In this document: piece after piece, positions 1 to 8,037 of the stretch | Numbering within the stretch: position 1 is the stretch's first letter | Layout of the letters: each line of letters opens with the position of its first letter | Source: Polyangiaceae bacterium | GTDB lineage: Bacteria; Myxococcota_A; Polyangia; Polyangiales; Polyangiaceae | Reading direction: 5' to 3' | Assembly (NCBI GenBank): GCA_020849655.1 | Contig: JADLFU010000145.1 | Span: 1-51,397 of the forward strand | Length of the DNA: 51,397 bases | Made by a program: the position numbers and the translations under genes | Notes under the pieces: model-generated | The model's database searches: none | Seen by the model: only the letters and a program-made list of their open reading frames with translations | What the model was told of the DNA's origin: nothing

Positions 1-217
1 GGCGGATGGACTCGTACGTCGCCGTCGGCGGCGGGTCGCCCGTGCCGACCATGTGGACGAACCGCAGCGGGATGACCCGCTCCATCCCCGCCTGCGTGAA
101 GGCCTCGCTGCGCGAGCTCGTCGCCACGGGGCCCGCCTGGGGAGCCTGGGGAGCCTCCCCCGCCTCCCCCGGCTTCTCACACCCCGAGAGCCCCAGCGCA
201 GCGAGCACCGCGGCCAC
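1..217 (-). CDS. N-terminal fragment of a lipoprotein, cut by the window edge
   Basis: Read on the minus strand, this frame gives a hydrophobic stretch ending in the lipobox LGLSGC, then a Glu/Pro/Ala/Gly linker (EKPGEAGEAPQAPQAGP) and the start of a globular part (MERVIPLRFVHMVGTGD). This is the layout of a lipidated envelope protein; its function is not recognisable. The only standard start codon in frame is GTG at 217, which leaves just 12 residues before the lipid Cys and no basic n-region. Further upstream the frame continues through a pentamer repeat (236-275) to a stop at 281-283, while an ATG at 284 lies out of frame by one base. The true start is therefore uncertain, and the gene may be in an off state. 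Confidence 0.6.
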   Translation of the reverse strand, partial: MAAVLAALGLSGCEKPGEAGEAPQAPQAGPVATSSRSEAFTQAGMERVIPLRFVHMVGTGDPPPTATYESIR

Positions 218-235
218 GCTCGTCAGACGTGAGAG

Positions 236-275
236 TCTCGTCTCGTCTCGTCTCGTCTCGTCTCGTCTCGTCTCG
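236..275. repeat. Eight perfect tandem TCTCG pentamers
   Basis: Eight uninterrupted copies of TCTCG (CGAGA on the minus strand) cover 40 bp. The tract lies between an ATG at 284 and the lipoprotein signal peptide on the minus strand. Perfect short tandem repeats of a unit not divisible by three are the classic substrate for slipped-strand phase variation. The distance from ATG 284 to the lipoprotein frame is one base out. Adding one pentamer, or losing two, would restore the frame. Confidence 0.9.
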
Positions 276-291
276 TGCGTTCATGAGGGCG

Positions 292-319
292 ATGATAGGC
301 TCGTTGGTTGGGCACGCAA
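292..319 (-). promoter_or_regulatory. Possible sigma70-type promoter for the minus-strand lipoprotein
   Basis: On the minus strand, TTGCGT (314-319) and TATCAT (292-297) are separated by 16 bases. Transcription would begin close to 285, so the ATG at 284 would head a leaderless or nearly leaderless message running straight into the pentamer tract. This rests on motif matching only. Confidence 0.35.
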
Positions 320-724
320 GCGAAATGTTGGCGCGCGGTTGTGCGACGCGGCGCCTCCCGCGGTGTGCGCGCCTCCGAGCCAGCCGGCCGACAGCGGCGG
401 CGTGTGAGGCGCAGGCGAGCCTCCCTGCGCTGCTCGAGCGCGGGGAGCCGCTGATCTCGCCGACGCTCGTGAGCGTTCTCTCCCAGGACCGCGCCCTCGG
501 CGCCCTTCGGCGCCCTCCCCGCCCTCCCCCCTCCACCGGAGGAGGATCGCGTGGTCCGCGAGCTCGCGCCGGCGCGGGACGTGTAGAGACGCCGCTCTCC
601 GCGCCCCCCGGTCGGGGCTCCCCCGGCCTCGCCCCCTCAGCGAGCGGGGCGGGCGCCTCGAATCCCGAGGGCCCCGCGCACGCGCGCTTCCCCCCCGCGC
701 GGATCGCGGGCACGTTCCCCCGCG
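320..724. other. Intergenic stretch with no convincing gene
   Basis: Open frames cross this region on both strands but have Arg/Pro/Ala-rich shadow compositions and no recognisable domain. A pyrimidine-rich run (about 510-540) and a small inverted repeat (CCTCC-acc-GGAGG, 530-542) are the only local structures seen. It presumably holds the divergent promoters of the left-edge lipoprotein and the proteinase gene at 725. Confidence 0.5.
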
Positions 725-1732
725 ATGACCGCCAAGCCCAAGGCCCCGCAGATCAAGCGCCCGCCCGTCCTCTTCGACAGGACGCAGAAGATCCACCAGC
801 GCATCTCGAAGATGCTCGGCCACACGTTCCTCGCGTACTGGAACTCGCACTCCGGGTCGGTCTGCCACTCCGACGTGCTCGGCCTCTGGACGGTGCTGCG
901 CGGCATCTCCGCGAAGGAGCGCCGGGCGACGTTGTTCATCAAGTCGGACGGCGGCACCGGCTCGGCGAGCCTGCGCGTCGTCAACCTGCTGCGCCGCAAC
1001 CTCGACCACGTCACGGCCGCGGTGCCGCTCGAGTGCGCGTCGGCGGCGACGATGATGGCGCTCGGCGCGGACGAGATCCACATGGGCCCGCTCGCCTACC
1101 TGACGGCGGTCGACACGAGCATCCGCCACGATCTCTCGCCGGTCGATCGCGACAACGACCGCGTGAGCGTCAGCCAGGACGAGCTCGCGCGCGTCGTGCG
1201 GCTCTGGCGCGACAACGCGGGCGACAAGACGTCCTACGAGGCGCTCTTCGGGCACGTGCACCCGCTGGTCATCGGCGCGGTCGACCGGGCCTCCTCGCTG
1301 TCGATCCAGCTGTGCACCGAGATCCTCAGCTACCACATGAAGGACGCCAAGAAGGCGCGCTCGATCAGCGAGCACCTGAACAATTCTTACCCATCTCACA
1401 ACTACCCGATCACCCTGCGCGAGGCGCAGCGCATCGGCCTGCACGCGCGCGAGCTCGACACCACGATGAACGCCGAGCTGCTCGAGCTGAACGCGCTCTA
1501 CTCCGAGATGGGCCAGCGCGCCGTCACCGACTTCGACGAGAAGAACCACCACGACAACGAGATCATCAACATCATCGAGGGGCCGGGGGTGATGGTGTAC
1601 TTCCAGGTCGACAAGGACTGGCACTACCGCGCCGAGGAGCGCCGCTGGGTGCCGTTGAACGAGAAGAGCGGCTGGCGCACGGCCGTCAAGCGCGGCGGCA
1701 AGGTGACGAGCGAGGTGCTGCACCTGCGGTGA
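725..1732 (+). CDS. Serine dehydrogenase proteinase family protein (ClpP/crotonase fold)
   Basis: A 335-residue cytoplasmic protein without a signal peptide. It resembles the SDH_protease family, a branch of the ClpP/SppA/crotonase clan named after a protease that degrades serine dehydrogenase. Visible landmarks are the strand-loop LFIKSDGGTGSASLRVV (about 78-94), where a GG turn builds the oxyanion hole, and ECASAATMMALGADEIHMGP (about 103-122), where the nucleophilic Ser and the typical ALGADEI helix sit. The C-terminal third (from about 255) is acidic and His/Asn-rich and may be an added domain. The substrate is unknown. The gene ends 72 bases before the catalase gene on the same strand, so the two may be co-transcribed. 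Confidence 0.8.
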   Translation: MTAKPKAPQIKRPPVLFDRTQKIHQRISKMLGHTFLAYWNSHSGSVCHSDVLGLWTVLRGISAKERRATLFIKSDGGTGSASLRVVNLLRRNLDHVTAAVPLECASAATMMALGADEIHMGPLAYLTAVDTSIRHDLSPVDRDNDRVSVSQDELARVVRLWRDNAGDKTSYEALFGHVHPLVIGAVDRASSLSIQLCTEILSYHMKDAKKARSISEHLNNSYPSHNYPITLREAQRIGLHARELDTTMNAELLELNALYSEMGQRAVTDFDEKNHHDNEIINIIEGPGVMVYFQVDKDWHYRAEERRWVPLNEKSGWRTAVKRGGKVTSEVLHLR

Positions 1733-1804
1733 GCGCGGGGCTTGCGGGCTCCGCCCTTGGCGCTATCCTCGGCGCCTTCGCCGAGCGAAGGAGGAGAGAC
1801 CCCG

Positions 1805-3334
1805 ATGAGTGATGCCCCCAAGAAGCACCCCGCTGGCCCCCTCACCACGGACTTCGGCGCCCCGGTGCCGAACAACCGCGACAGCCTGACGGCGGGCCCC
1901 CGCGGCCCGCTGCTCGCGCAGGACGTGTGGCTGAACGAGAAGCTCGCGTGCTTCGCGCGGGAGGTGATCCCCGAGCGGCGCATGCACGCGAAGGGCTCGG
2001 GCGCGTTCGGCGTGTTCACTGTGACGAAGGACATCACCCGCTTCACCCGCGCGAGGCTCTTCTCGGAGGTCGGCAAGCGCACGGAGCTGTTCGCGCGGTT
2101 CACCACGGTCGCGGGCGAGCGCGGGGCGGCCGACGCCGAGCGTGACATCCGCGGCTTCGCGCTGAAGTTCTACACCGAGGAGGGCAACTGGGACATGGTG
2201 GGCAACAACACGCCCGTGTTCTTCATCCGCGATCCGCGGCAGTTCCCGGATCTCAACAAGGCTGTCAAGCGCGACCCTCGCACCAACCTCCGCAGCGCCA
2301 CCGCCAACTGGGACTACTGGACGCTGCTGCCCGAGGCGCTGCACCAGATCACCATCGTGATGAGCGACCGCGGGCTGCCCGCGACCTACCGCCACATGCA
2401 CGGGTTCGGCTCGCACACGTACAGCTTCTGGAACCACCAGGGCGAGCGGTTCTGGGTGAAGCTCCACTTCAAGTCCCGCCAGGGCATCAAGAACCTCACC
2501 GACGCGGAGGCCGAGGCGCTCGTCGGGCGCGACCGCGAGAGCCACCAGCGCGATCTGTTCCTCGCCATCGCCCGCGGGGAGCACCCCAGGTGGACGATGT
2601 ACGTGCAGGTGATGCCCGAGCTCGAGGCGGAGAAGGTGGCCTATCACCCCTTCGATCTCACCAAGGTCTGGCCCCACGGCGACTACCCTCTCCTCGAGGT
2701 CGGCGAGGTCGAGCTGAACAAGAACCCCGAGAACTTCTTCCTCGACGTGGAGCAGAGCGCCTTCTCGCCCAGCAACCTCGTGCCGGGGATCGGCGTGAGC
2801 CCCGACCGTATGCTCCAGGCGCGCCTCTTCAACTACGCCGACGCGCAGCGCTACCGGCTGGGCGTCAACCACCAGCAGATCCCGGTGAACCGCGCGCGCT
2901 GCCCCGTGCACAGCAACCACCGGGACGGCGCGGGGCGCGTCGATGACAACTACGGCGGCCTGCCGGCGTACGAGCCGAACAGCTTCGGGCAGTGGCAGGC
3001 GCGGCCAGAGGTCGGAGAGCCGCCGCTCCGCCTCACGGGGGACGCCAAGCACTGGAGCTTCCACGAGGATGACAGCGACTACTTCACGCAGCCGGGTCGG
3101 CTGTTTCGGCTGATGTCGCCGGCGCAGCGGGAGGCGCTGTTCGGCAACACCGCGCGCGGGATGGGCGACGCGGCGCTCTTCATCAAGCACCGCCACATCC
3201 GCAACTGCCACGCCGCCGACGCCAGTTACGCGGCCGGCGTCGCCCAGGCGCTCGGCCTCGATCTCGCGACCGCGCTGGCGTCGCGGAGGGACGATCCGAT
3301 GCTCGGCGATCCGCGGGTGGCGCTGCCGGTGTGA
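1805..3334 (+). CDS. katA: Haem catalase (small-subunit, clade 3 type)
   Basis: A monofunctional catalase that dismutates hydrogen peroxide to water and oxygen. The catalytic triad is complete: distal His61 in RMHAKGSG, Asn134 in [11 protein letters not shown] and the proximal haem ligand Tyr344 in [14 protein letters not shown]. The spacings match bovine catalase (74/147/357). The 509-residue length and the absence of a C-terminal flavodoxin-like domain fit the small-subunit class. There is no signal peptide. The ATG at 1805 is chosen because AAGGAGGAG (1788-1796) lies 8 bases upstream; an in-frame ATG at 1742 has no such site. No peroxide regulator such as OxyR is adjacent. The gene converges on aroA. 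Confidence 0.97.
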   Translation: MSDAPKKHPAGPLTTDFGAPVPNNRDSLTAGPRGPLLAQDVWLNEKLACFAREVIPERRMHAKGSGAFGVFTVTKDITRFTRARLFSEVGKRTELFARFTTVAGERGAADAERDIRGFALKFYTEEGNWDMVGNNTPVFFIRDPRQFPDLNKAVKRDPRTNLRSATANWDYWTLLPEALHQITIVMSDRGLPATYRHMHGFGSHTYSFWNHQGERFWVKLHFKSRQGIKNLTDAEAEALVGRDRESHQRDLFLAIARGEHPRWTMYVQVMPELEAEKVAYHPFDLTKVWPHGDYPLLEVGEVELNKNPENFFLDVEQSAFSPSNLVPGIGVSPDRMLQARLFNYADAQRYRLGVNHQQIPVNRARCPVHSNHRDGAGRVDDNYGGLPAYEPNSFGQWQARPEVGEPPLRLTGDAKHWSFHEDDSDYFTQPGRLFRLMSPAQREALFGNTARGMGDAALFIKHRHIRNCHAADASYAAGVAQALGLDLATALASRRDDPMLGDPRVALPV

Positions 3335-3361
3335 CAGGAGCGTAGGTGCCACCGTCTCGCT

Positions 3362-3386
3362 CGCCGCGCGCCCTCCCTGCGCGGCG
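3362..3386. terminator. GC-rich hairpin between convergent katA and aroA
   Basis: CGCCGCGC (3362-3369) pairs perfectly with GCGCGGCG (3379-3386) around a 9-base loop. It lies between the stops of two convergent genes, so it could terminate both. There is no T-tract on either side, as is common in very GC-rich genomes. Confidence 0.5.
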
Positions 3387-3395
3387 GGCGCCCCG

Positions 3396-4760
3396 TCAGA
3401 CGACGTCCACCTCGGCGCCGAGCGCGCGCAGCGTCCCCGCGAACCTCGGGAAGCTCGTGCCGACGCACGCGACGTCCCGGACGCGCGTCTCTCCGTCGGC
3501 GACGAGCCCGAGCAGGGCGGCGCTCATCGCGATGCGGTGGTCGCCGTGGCTCTCGACGTCGGCGGCGGTGAGCGGCGCCTCGGGCCGGCCCTCGATCGTC
3601 ATGCCGTCCGGGCGCTCCTCGCAGTCGACCCCGAACGCGCGCAGCACCGACGCCATCACCGCCAGCCGATCGCTCTCCTTCACGCGCAGCTCCGCCGCGT
3701 CGGCGATCTCCGTGCGCCCGCGCGAGCGCGCCGCGAGCGCGCAGAGGGCCGGCACCTCGTCGATCGCGCGCGTCAACAGCTCTCCCGCGAGCAGGCCGCC
3801 CCCGAGCGGCGTGTACGCGACGTGCAGCTCTCCCACCGGCTCGCCGAGCGCGTCGGCGCGCTCCTCGACGGTCAAGCTCGCCGAGCGCGCGCGCAGGTAG
3901 TCGAGGACGCCGGCGCGCGTCGGGTTCAGGCCGACGCCGCGCACGGAGACGCGGCTCTCGGGCACGAGGTGCGCCGCGACGAGGAGGAACGCCGCCGCCG
4001 AGAGATCTCCGGGGATCTGCAGCGAGAACGCGGGCAGCGAGCCGTCGAACCTCGCCGCGTCGAGCTCGACCGCGCTCGCGACCGTCGACAGGGGCACGCC
4101 GAGCGCCTTCAGCATCCGCTCGGTGTGGTCGCGCGACAAGAGCGGCTCGCGCACGTAGGTGTTCCCCTCGGCGTACAGCCCTGACAACAACAAGGCGCTC
4201 TTCACTTGCGCGCTCGCCACCGCCAGCGACTCGTCGCTCTCCATCAGGGCGGCGCCCGCCGGGAGCGGCCCGATGACGAGGGGCGGCGTGATCTCTCCTG
4301 CCTTCGTCGGGTGAAACTCCCCCTCGACGACGGCGCCGCGCCTGCGCAGCGGAGCGGCGACGCGGGACATCGGCCGGCGTGACAGGGAGGCGTCGCCCAC
4401 CATCACCGCGCGGAACGGCTGCGCCGCGAGCACGCCCGCGAGCACGCGCATCGTCGTGCCCGAGTTGCCGCAGTCGAGGGGCCCGTCGGGCTCGCAGAGG
4501 CCCCGCAGCCCGACGCCGTGGACGCGGAGCGTGCCCGCGCCGTCGTCGTCGACCACGACGCCCATCCGCCGGAAGATCTCGAGCGTCGAGACGTTGTCAC
4601 CACCGTACGAGAACCCCCCGACCTCGCTCGGGCCAGCCGCGAGCGCGCCGAGCAGGATGGCGCGGTGCGAGATGCTCTTGTCACTTGGCACTGGCACGCC
4701 GCCGACCAGCGGCCGCGTCGCCGGGCGGATGACGAAGTCGCGCCGCGCGCCGCCGCTCAT
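3396..4760 (-). CDS. aroA: 3-phosphoshikimate 1-carboxyvinyltransferase (EPSP synthase)
   Basis: Transfers the enolpyruvyl group of PEP to shikimate 3-phosphate in aromatic amino-acid synthesis. The 454-residue protein shows the N-terminal PSDKSISHR motif with active-site Lys28, the PEP loop GNSGTTMR (98-105), SAQVKSALLL, NPTRAG and the C-terminal RVKESDR and DHRIAMS signatures. These mark both inside-out alpha/beta domains as complete. It starts at an ATG that overlaps the stop of the upstream lipoprotein gene by four bases (ATGA), so translation is probably coupled. No other shikimate gene is nearby; the upstream genes are a lipoprotein and larE. Confidence 0.96.
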   Translation of the reverse strand: MSGGARRDFVIRPATRPLVGGVPVPSDKSISHRAILLGALAAGPSEVGGFSYGGDNVSTLEIFRRMGVVVDDDGAGTLRVHGVGLRGLCEPDGPLDCGNSGTTMRVLAGVLAAQPFRAVMVGDASLSRRPMSRVAAPLRRRGAVVEGEFHPTKAGEITPPLVIGPLPAGAALMESDESLAVASAQVKSALLLSGLYAEGNTYVREPLLSRDHTERMLKALGVPLSTVASAVELDAARFDGSLPAFSLQIPGDLSAAAFLLVAAHLVPESRVSVRGVGLNPTRAGVLDYLRARSASLTVEERADALGEPVGELHVAYTPLGGGLLAGELLTRAIDEVPALCALAARSRGRTEIADAAELRVKESDRLAVMASVLRAFGVDCEERPDGMTIEGRPEAPLTAADVESHGDHRIAMSAALLGLVADGETRVRDVACVGTSFPRFAGTLRALGAEVDVV

Positions 4761-5737
4761 CGCGCGCCCCCGGGCCCCGAGAGCCGCTGCGCCATCCAGC
4801 CGACGACCGCGACGGTGGCGGGGCCGTCGAGCACCGCGGCGAGCTGCAAGTCGCGGTCGACCACGCGGGTCTCCAGGTGCTGGATGGGTGACTTGGCGCC
4901 GAAGATGGCGAAGAAGTTCATCAGCCCCGCCATCTGTTGCCACTCCTTCGCCTGGGCGTCGCCGCGCGCTGCGTGCTCGGGGGTGTCGTAGGAGATCACG
5001 CCCCCGACGTGCGCGCCGGGCCCCTCGAACGTGCCCAGGATCTTCGCTGTCTTCGCGCCGCGCAGGTACGGGGCCTCCTTCAGCGTCGCGTCCGGCAGCG
5101 CCTCCTTCGAGGAGTCGGCGATGAGCCCGAAGTGCGTGCCGGGCTTCGTGACGAACTCCAGCCACTCCGCGGCGACCTCGCGCTTCATCCGGTTGTCTCG
5201 CACCCGATCGAGCGCGCGGCGGACGCCCGTCTGGCTGCCGGTGAGCGCGATCTTGGGCGTCAGCACCGTCACCGCGACGTCGCCCGTCACGAAGACGTCG
5301 CGCCCGGCGTACGAGGACTTGACGAGCGGCTTGCCGACGGCCGAGAGCGCGCCCTTGTCGGCCGCCTTCGCGATGGCGTCCTTGTCGAAGCTGCCCTCGA
5401 CGACCGCGCACAGATCCGAGCCGCTGAACGCGTACCCCGCGAAGTGCACGAGCGACAGATCGCGGGAGGGCACGAAGCCCATCTCGGGCGTCAGCGGGAT
5501 GAGCCCGAGCGCCGCCTGCGTCGACTGGGGCGCCGTCGGCGAGGCGAAGAAGGCCTTCGCGTCCGCCCGACCGAAGGCCACCATGCCGCCCGGCAGGAGC
5601 GCGAGCGGGTCCTTCTCGATCTCCGCCGCCGTCAGCACCTTGCCCTCGCTGATGGGCGTGACGGCCTCCTTCGGGCCGCAGCCGGGCGTGACGAGCAGGC
5701 ACAGCGAGAGCGCGTACGAGGCCGCCTTCGGGAGCAT
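4757..5737 (-). CDS. Putative lipoprotein of unknown function
   Basis: A 326-residue protein with a signal sequence and a slightly atypical lipobox (LVTPGC, Cys20), so it is probably exported and lipidated. The mature part is alpha/beta in character, with repeated blocks such as LLPGGMVAFGRADAKAFF, DVFVTGDVAVTVL and ILGTFEGPGAHVGGVISYDTP. I do not recognise a family. The ATG at 5737 is supported by AAGG (5746-5749) eight bases upstream. It sits between larE and aroA, and its stop overlaps the aroA start by four bases. The coupling to aroA looks positional rather than functional. Confidence 0.75.
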   Translation of the reverse strand: MLPKAASYALSLCLLVTPGCGPKEAVTPISEGKVLTAAEIEKDPLALLPGGMVAFGRADAKAFFASPTAPQSTQAALGLIPLTPEMGFVPSRDLSLVHFAGYAFSGSDLCAVVEGSFDKDAIAKAADKGALSAVGKPLVKSSYAGRDVFVTGDVAVTVLTPKIALTGSQTGVRRALDRVRDNRMKREVAAEWLEFVTKPGTHFGLIADSSKEALPDATLKEAPYLRGAKTAKILGTFEGPGAHVGGVISYDTPEHAARGDAQAKEWQQMAGLMNFFAIFGAKSPIQHLETRVVDRDLQLAAVLDGPATVAVVGWMAQRLSGPGGAR

Positions 5738-5778
5738 CCCGCGGACCTTACGGCCTCGCGCGCCAGGGCGAAAGCTCG

Positions 5779-6627
5779 TCACAAGACCCGCAGCGACCGT
5801 CCCGTCAGCACCTCGTTGGCGCTGCCCATCCGGTAGCCGGCGAGATCGAGCGTCACGTGGCGGAACCCGCTCTCGCGCCCCGCGGCGACGATCGCGTCGC
5901 GCAGCTCGACGGCGCGCGCGAGCTCGTCGGGCCCGAGCTCGAGCCGCGCGAGCGACGCCGCGTGCTCCCCCTCGCCCGTCTCGTGGTAGCGGACGCGCAG
6001 CTGCCGCAGCCCGAGCGCCTTCAGCGCCGCCTCGAGCGCGCCGATCTTGCCGAGGCGCTCGCGGGTCACCGAGGTGCCGTACGGGATGCGGCTCGAGAGG
6101 CACGCCGACGCGGGTTTGTTCCAGATCGTGAGGCCGAGCTGCTCCGACGCCTGGCGGACGTCGGCCTTCGTGAAGCCCGCGTCGACGAGCGGGAACCGCA
6201 CGCCGTGCGCGCGCGCCGCGTCGAGCCCCGGCCGGTGATCGCCGAGGTCCTCGGTGATGATGCCCGCCGCGACGTGGGCGATCCCGCGGCGCGCGCGCTC
6301 GGCGGCGGCGACGTCGTAGAGCTCGGTCTTGCAGTGGAAGCAGCGGTCGGGGCCGTTCGCCTGGTAGCCCGCGACGTCGATCTCGTGCGTGTCGACGAAG
6401 ACGTGCGCCGCGCCCGCCGCGCGCGCCACCTCGGCCGCGGCCTCACGCTCACCCGGCGGGAGGCTCGGGCTGACGGCGGTCATCCCGAGGGCGCGATCGC
6501 CGAGCACCTGGTGCGCCACCATCAGCAGGAGCGCGCTGTCGATCCCGCCCGAGAAGCACACCAGCACCGAGCCGAGGGCGCGCAGCTCGTCGCGCAGCCT
6601 CGTGAGCTTCTCGTCGACCTCGCTCAT
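5779..6627 (-). CDS. larE: LarE-type ATP-dependent sacrificial sulfur transferase
   Basis: LarE adenylates the carboxylate of a pyridinium dicarboxylate intermediate and inserts sulfur to make the nickel-pincer nucleotide cofactor of lactate racemase. The PP-loop SGGIDS is at residues 26-31 and CFHCKTE at about 96-102. The Cys of ASACLSSRIPYG is residue 176, the number of the sacrificed Cys in Lactobacillus LarE when the protein is started here. AAGGG (6636-6640) lies 8 bases before this ATG, which favours it over the in-frame ATG at 6645. No larA, larB or larC is in the window. The gene probably leads the larE-lipoprotein-aroA operon and is divergent from a tolC-type gene. Confidence 0.88.
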   Translation of the reverse strand: MSEVDEKLTRLRDELRALGSVLVCFSGGIDSALLLMVAHQVLGDRALGMTAVSPSLPPGEREAAAEVARAAGAAHVFVDTHEIDVAGYQANGPDRCFHCKTELYDVAAAERARRGIAHVAAGIITEDLGDHRPGLDAARAHGVRFPLVDAGFTKADVRQASEQLGLTIWNKPASACLSSRIPYGTSVTRERLGKIGALEAALKALGLRQLRVRYHETGEGEHAASLARLELGPDELARAVELRDAIVAAGRESGFRHVTLDLAGYRMGSANEVLTGRSLRVL

Positions 6628-6639
6628 CGGTCGGGCCCT

Positions 6640-6654
6640 TAGCACCTCGTGCTA
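6640..6654. promoter_or_regulatory. Perfect inverted repeat in the larE/tolC divergent gap
   Basis: TAGCAC-ctc-GTGCTA is a perfect 6-bp inverted repeat with a 3-base centre. It lies in the 42-base gap between larE (start 6627) and the tolC-type gene (start 6670). The size and position fit the operator of a dimeric regulator acting on both genes. The larE Shine-Dalgarno lies at its left edge, so a hairpin acting at the RNA level is also possible. No regulator gene is adjacent. Confidence 0.45.
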
Positions 6655-6669
6655 GGGTCCGCGACCTCG

Positions 6670-8037
6670 ATGCGCCGCCTCGTCTCCGCCCTCGCCTGCG
6701 CCGCCGCGCTCAGCTGGCCGGCCACGGCGCGCGCGGTCGACGCGGTCGCGGCGGGGCCCGGGTACACGCTGCGACAGTGCCTCTCGCTCGCCGAGCACAA
6801 CCACCCCAACATCGCCGTCGCGCAGGCGAAGCTCGCGTACTACCGCGCGCAGGTCGCCGAGTCGCGGTCGGCGCCGTTCTCCGCGTTCTCGCTGACGGGC
6901 GGCGCCGGCCCCGCGCCGACGTTCCGCGGCGGGCCGGTCTACACGCAGGATCGCGAGGTCGGCCTCTCCTCGAGCCTCGGGATGGCGTGGCGGTTCACCG
7001 TCGACGGCACCGTCCCCATCTGGACCTTTGGTAAGATCACCAACACCTGGCGCGCGGCCGACGCGCAGGCGCAGCTCGGCGAGGAGGACATCAAGCGCGC
7101 GCGCAACGCCGTCCGCACCGACGTGCGCCGCGCGTACTACGGCCTGCAGCTCGCGCGCGACACGAAGGCGCTGCTCCGCGAGGCCGCCGACCGCCTCGAC
7201 TCGGCGCTCACCCGCGCGAAGAAGCGCGTCAAGGAGGACGACGGCGACGAGATCGACGTGCTGCGCCTCGACACGGCGCGCGCCGACATCGACGGGCGGC
7301 TCGCGGAGGCCGAGCGCGGCGAGCGGGTCGCGCTCGCGGCGTTGCGGTTCTACACCGGCGTCGACGGCGCCTTCGACATCAGCGACGCGCCTTTGCGCCC
7401 GCCGAAGCACGAGCTCTCGGAGCTCGCGCGCTACGTCGAGGTCGCGCGCGGCAAGCGCCCCGAGCTGAACATGGCGCGCGCGGGCGTGCGGGCGCGCGAG
7501 GCCCAGGTCGATCTCGCGCGATCGCGCCGCCTGCCCGACCTCGGCCTGTACCTCTTCTGGAGCTACGCGCGCGCGCCCGAGATCACCGATCAGACCAACC
7601 CGTTCGTCCGCGACGACATCAACTACTCGCGCTACGGCTTCGCGCTCGGGCTGAAGTGGAACCTCGATTTTCTCCCCGCGACCGCGCGCGTCCACCAGGC
7701 CGAGGCGCAGCTGCAGGAGACGCGGGCGCTCTTGCGGTTCGCGTCGAGCGGCATCTCCGCCGACGTCGAGAAGGCGTTCCGCGAGGCCGAGGAGGCGAAG
7801 AAGAAGGTCGACGCCTACCACCGCGCGACGCGCTCGGCGAAGCAGTGGATGGTGAAGATCTCGCAGGGCATCGACGTCGGCGTCCGCGAGGAGACCGATC
7901 TCGTCGACCCGGCGCGCCAGTACGCGCTCTATCGGTTCAACTACCTCTCGGCGCTGATGGATCTGAACATGGCGATGGCGAACCTCGCCGAGAAGACGGG
8001 CTGGGACGACGTGGCCGAGCCCGCGGAGGCCGAGTGA
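6670..8037 (+). CDS. TolC-family outer-membrane efflux protein
   Basis: A 455-residue outer-membrane channel protein of the kind that forms the exit duct of RND, ABC or MFS export systems. A signal peptide ends near ATARA-VDAV. Two OEP repeats follow, with long Ala/Arg/Glu-rich coiled-coil helices (for example about 130-215 and 355-440) and strand segments between them (VGLSSSLGMAWRFTVDGTVPI and YSRYGFALGLKWNLDF). The start at 6670 puts MRR directly before the hydrophobic core; an in-frame ATG at 6649 would add seven residues. No inner-membrane pump or adaptor gene is adjacent. The next gene is a murein endopeptidase that overlaps the stop by four bases. Confidence 0.9.
   Translation: MRRLVSALACAAALSWPATARAVDAVAAGPGYTLRQCLSLAEHNHPNIAVAQAKLAYYRAQVAESRSAPFSAFSLTGGAGPAPTFRGGPVYTQDREVGLSSSLGMAWRFTVDGTVPIWTFGKITNTWRAADAQAQLGEEDIKRARNAVRTDVRRAYYGLQLARDTKALLREAADRLDSALTRAKKRVKEDDGDEIDVLRLDTARADIDGRLAEAERGERVALAALRFYTGVDGAFDISDAPLRPPKHELSELARYVEVARGKRPELNMARAGVRAREAQVDLARSRRLPDLGLYLFWSYARAPEITDQTNPFVRDDINYSRYGFALGLKWNLDFLPATARVHQAEAQLQETRALLRFASSGISADVEKAFREAEEAKKKVDAYHRATRSAKQWMVKISQGIDVGVREETDLVDPARQYALYRFNYLSALMDLNMAMANLAEKTGWDDVAEPAEAE

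Noticed and set aside
229-1812. Very long plus-strand reading frame across the pentamer repeat and proteinase gene
   Set aside because: Arg/Pro/Ala-rich composition with no domain; it is a shadow of the real frame at 725-1732 in GC-rich DNA.
6628-6645. Upstream start for larE at 6645
   Set aside because: AAGGG spacing and the Cys176 numbering both favour the ATG at 6627.
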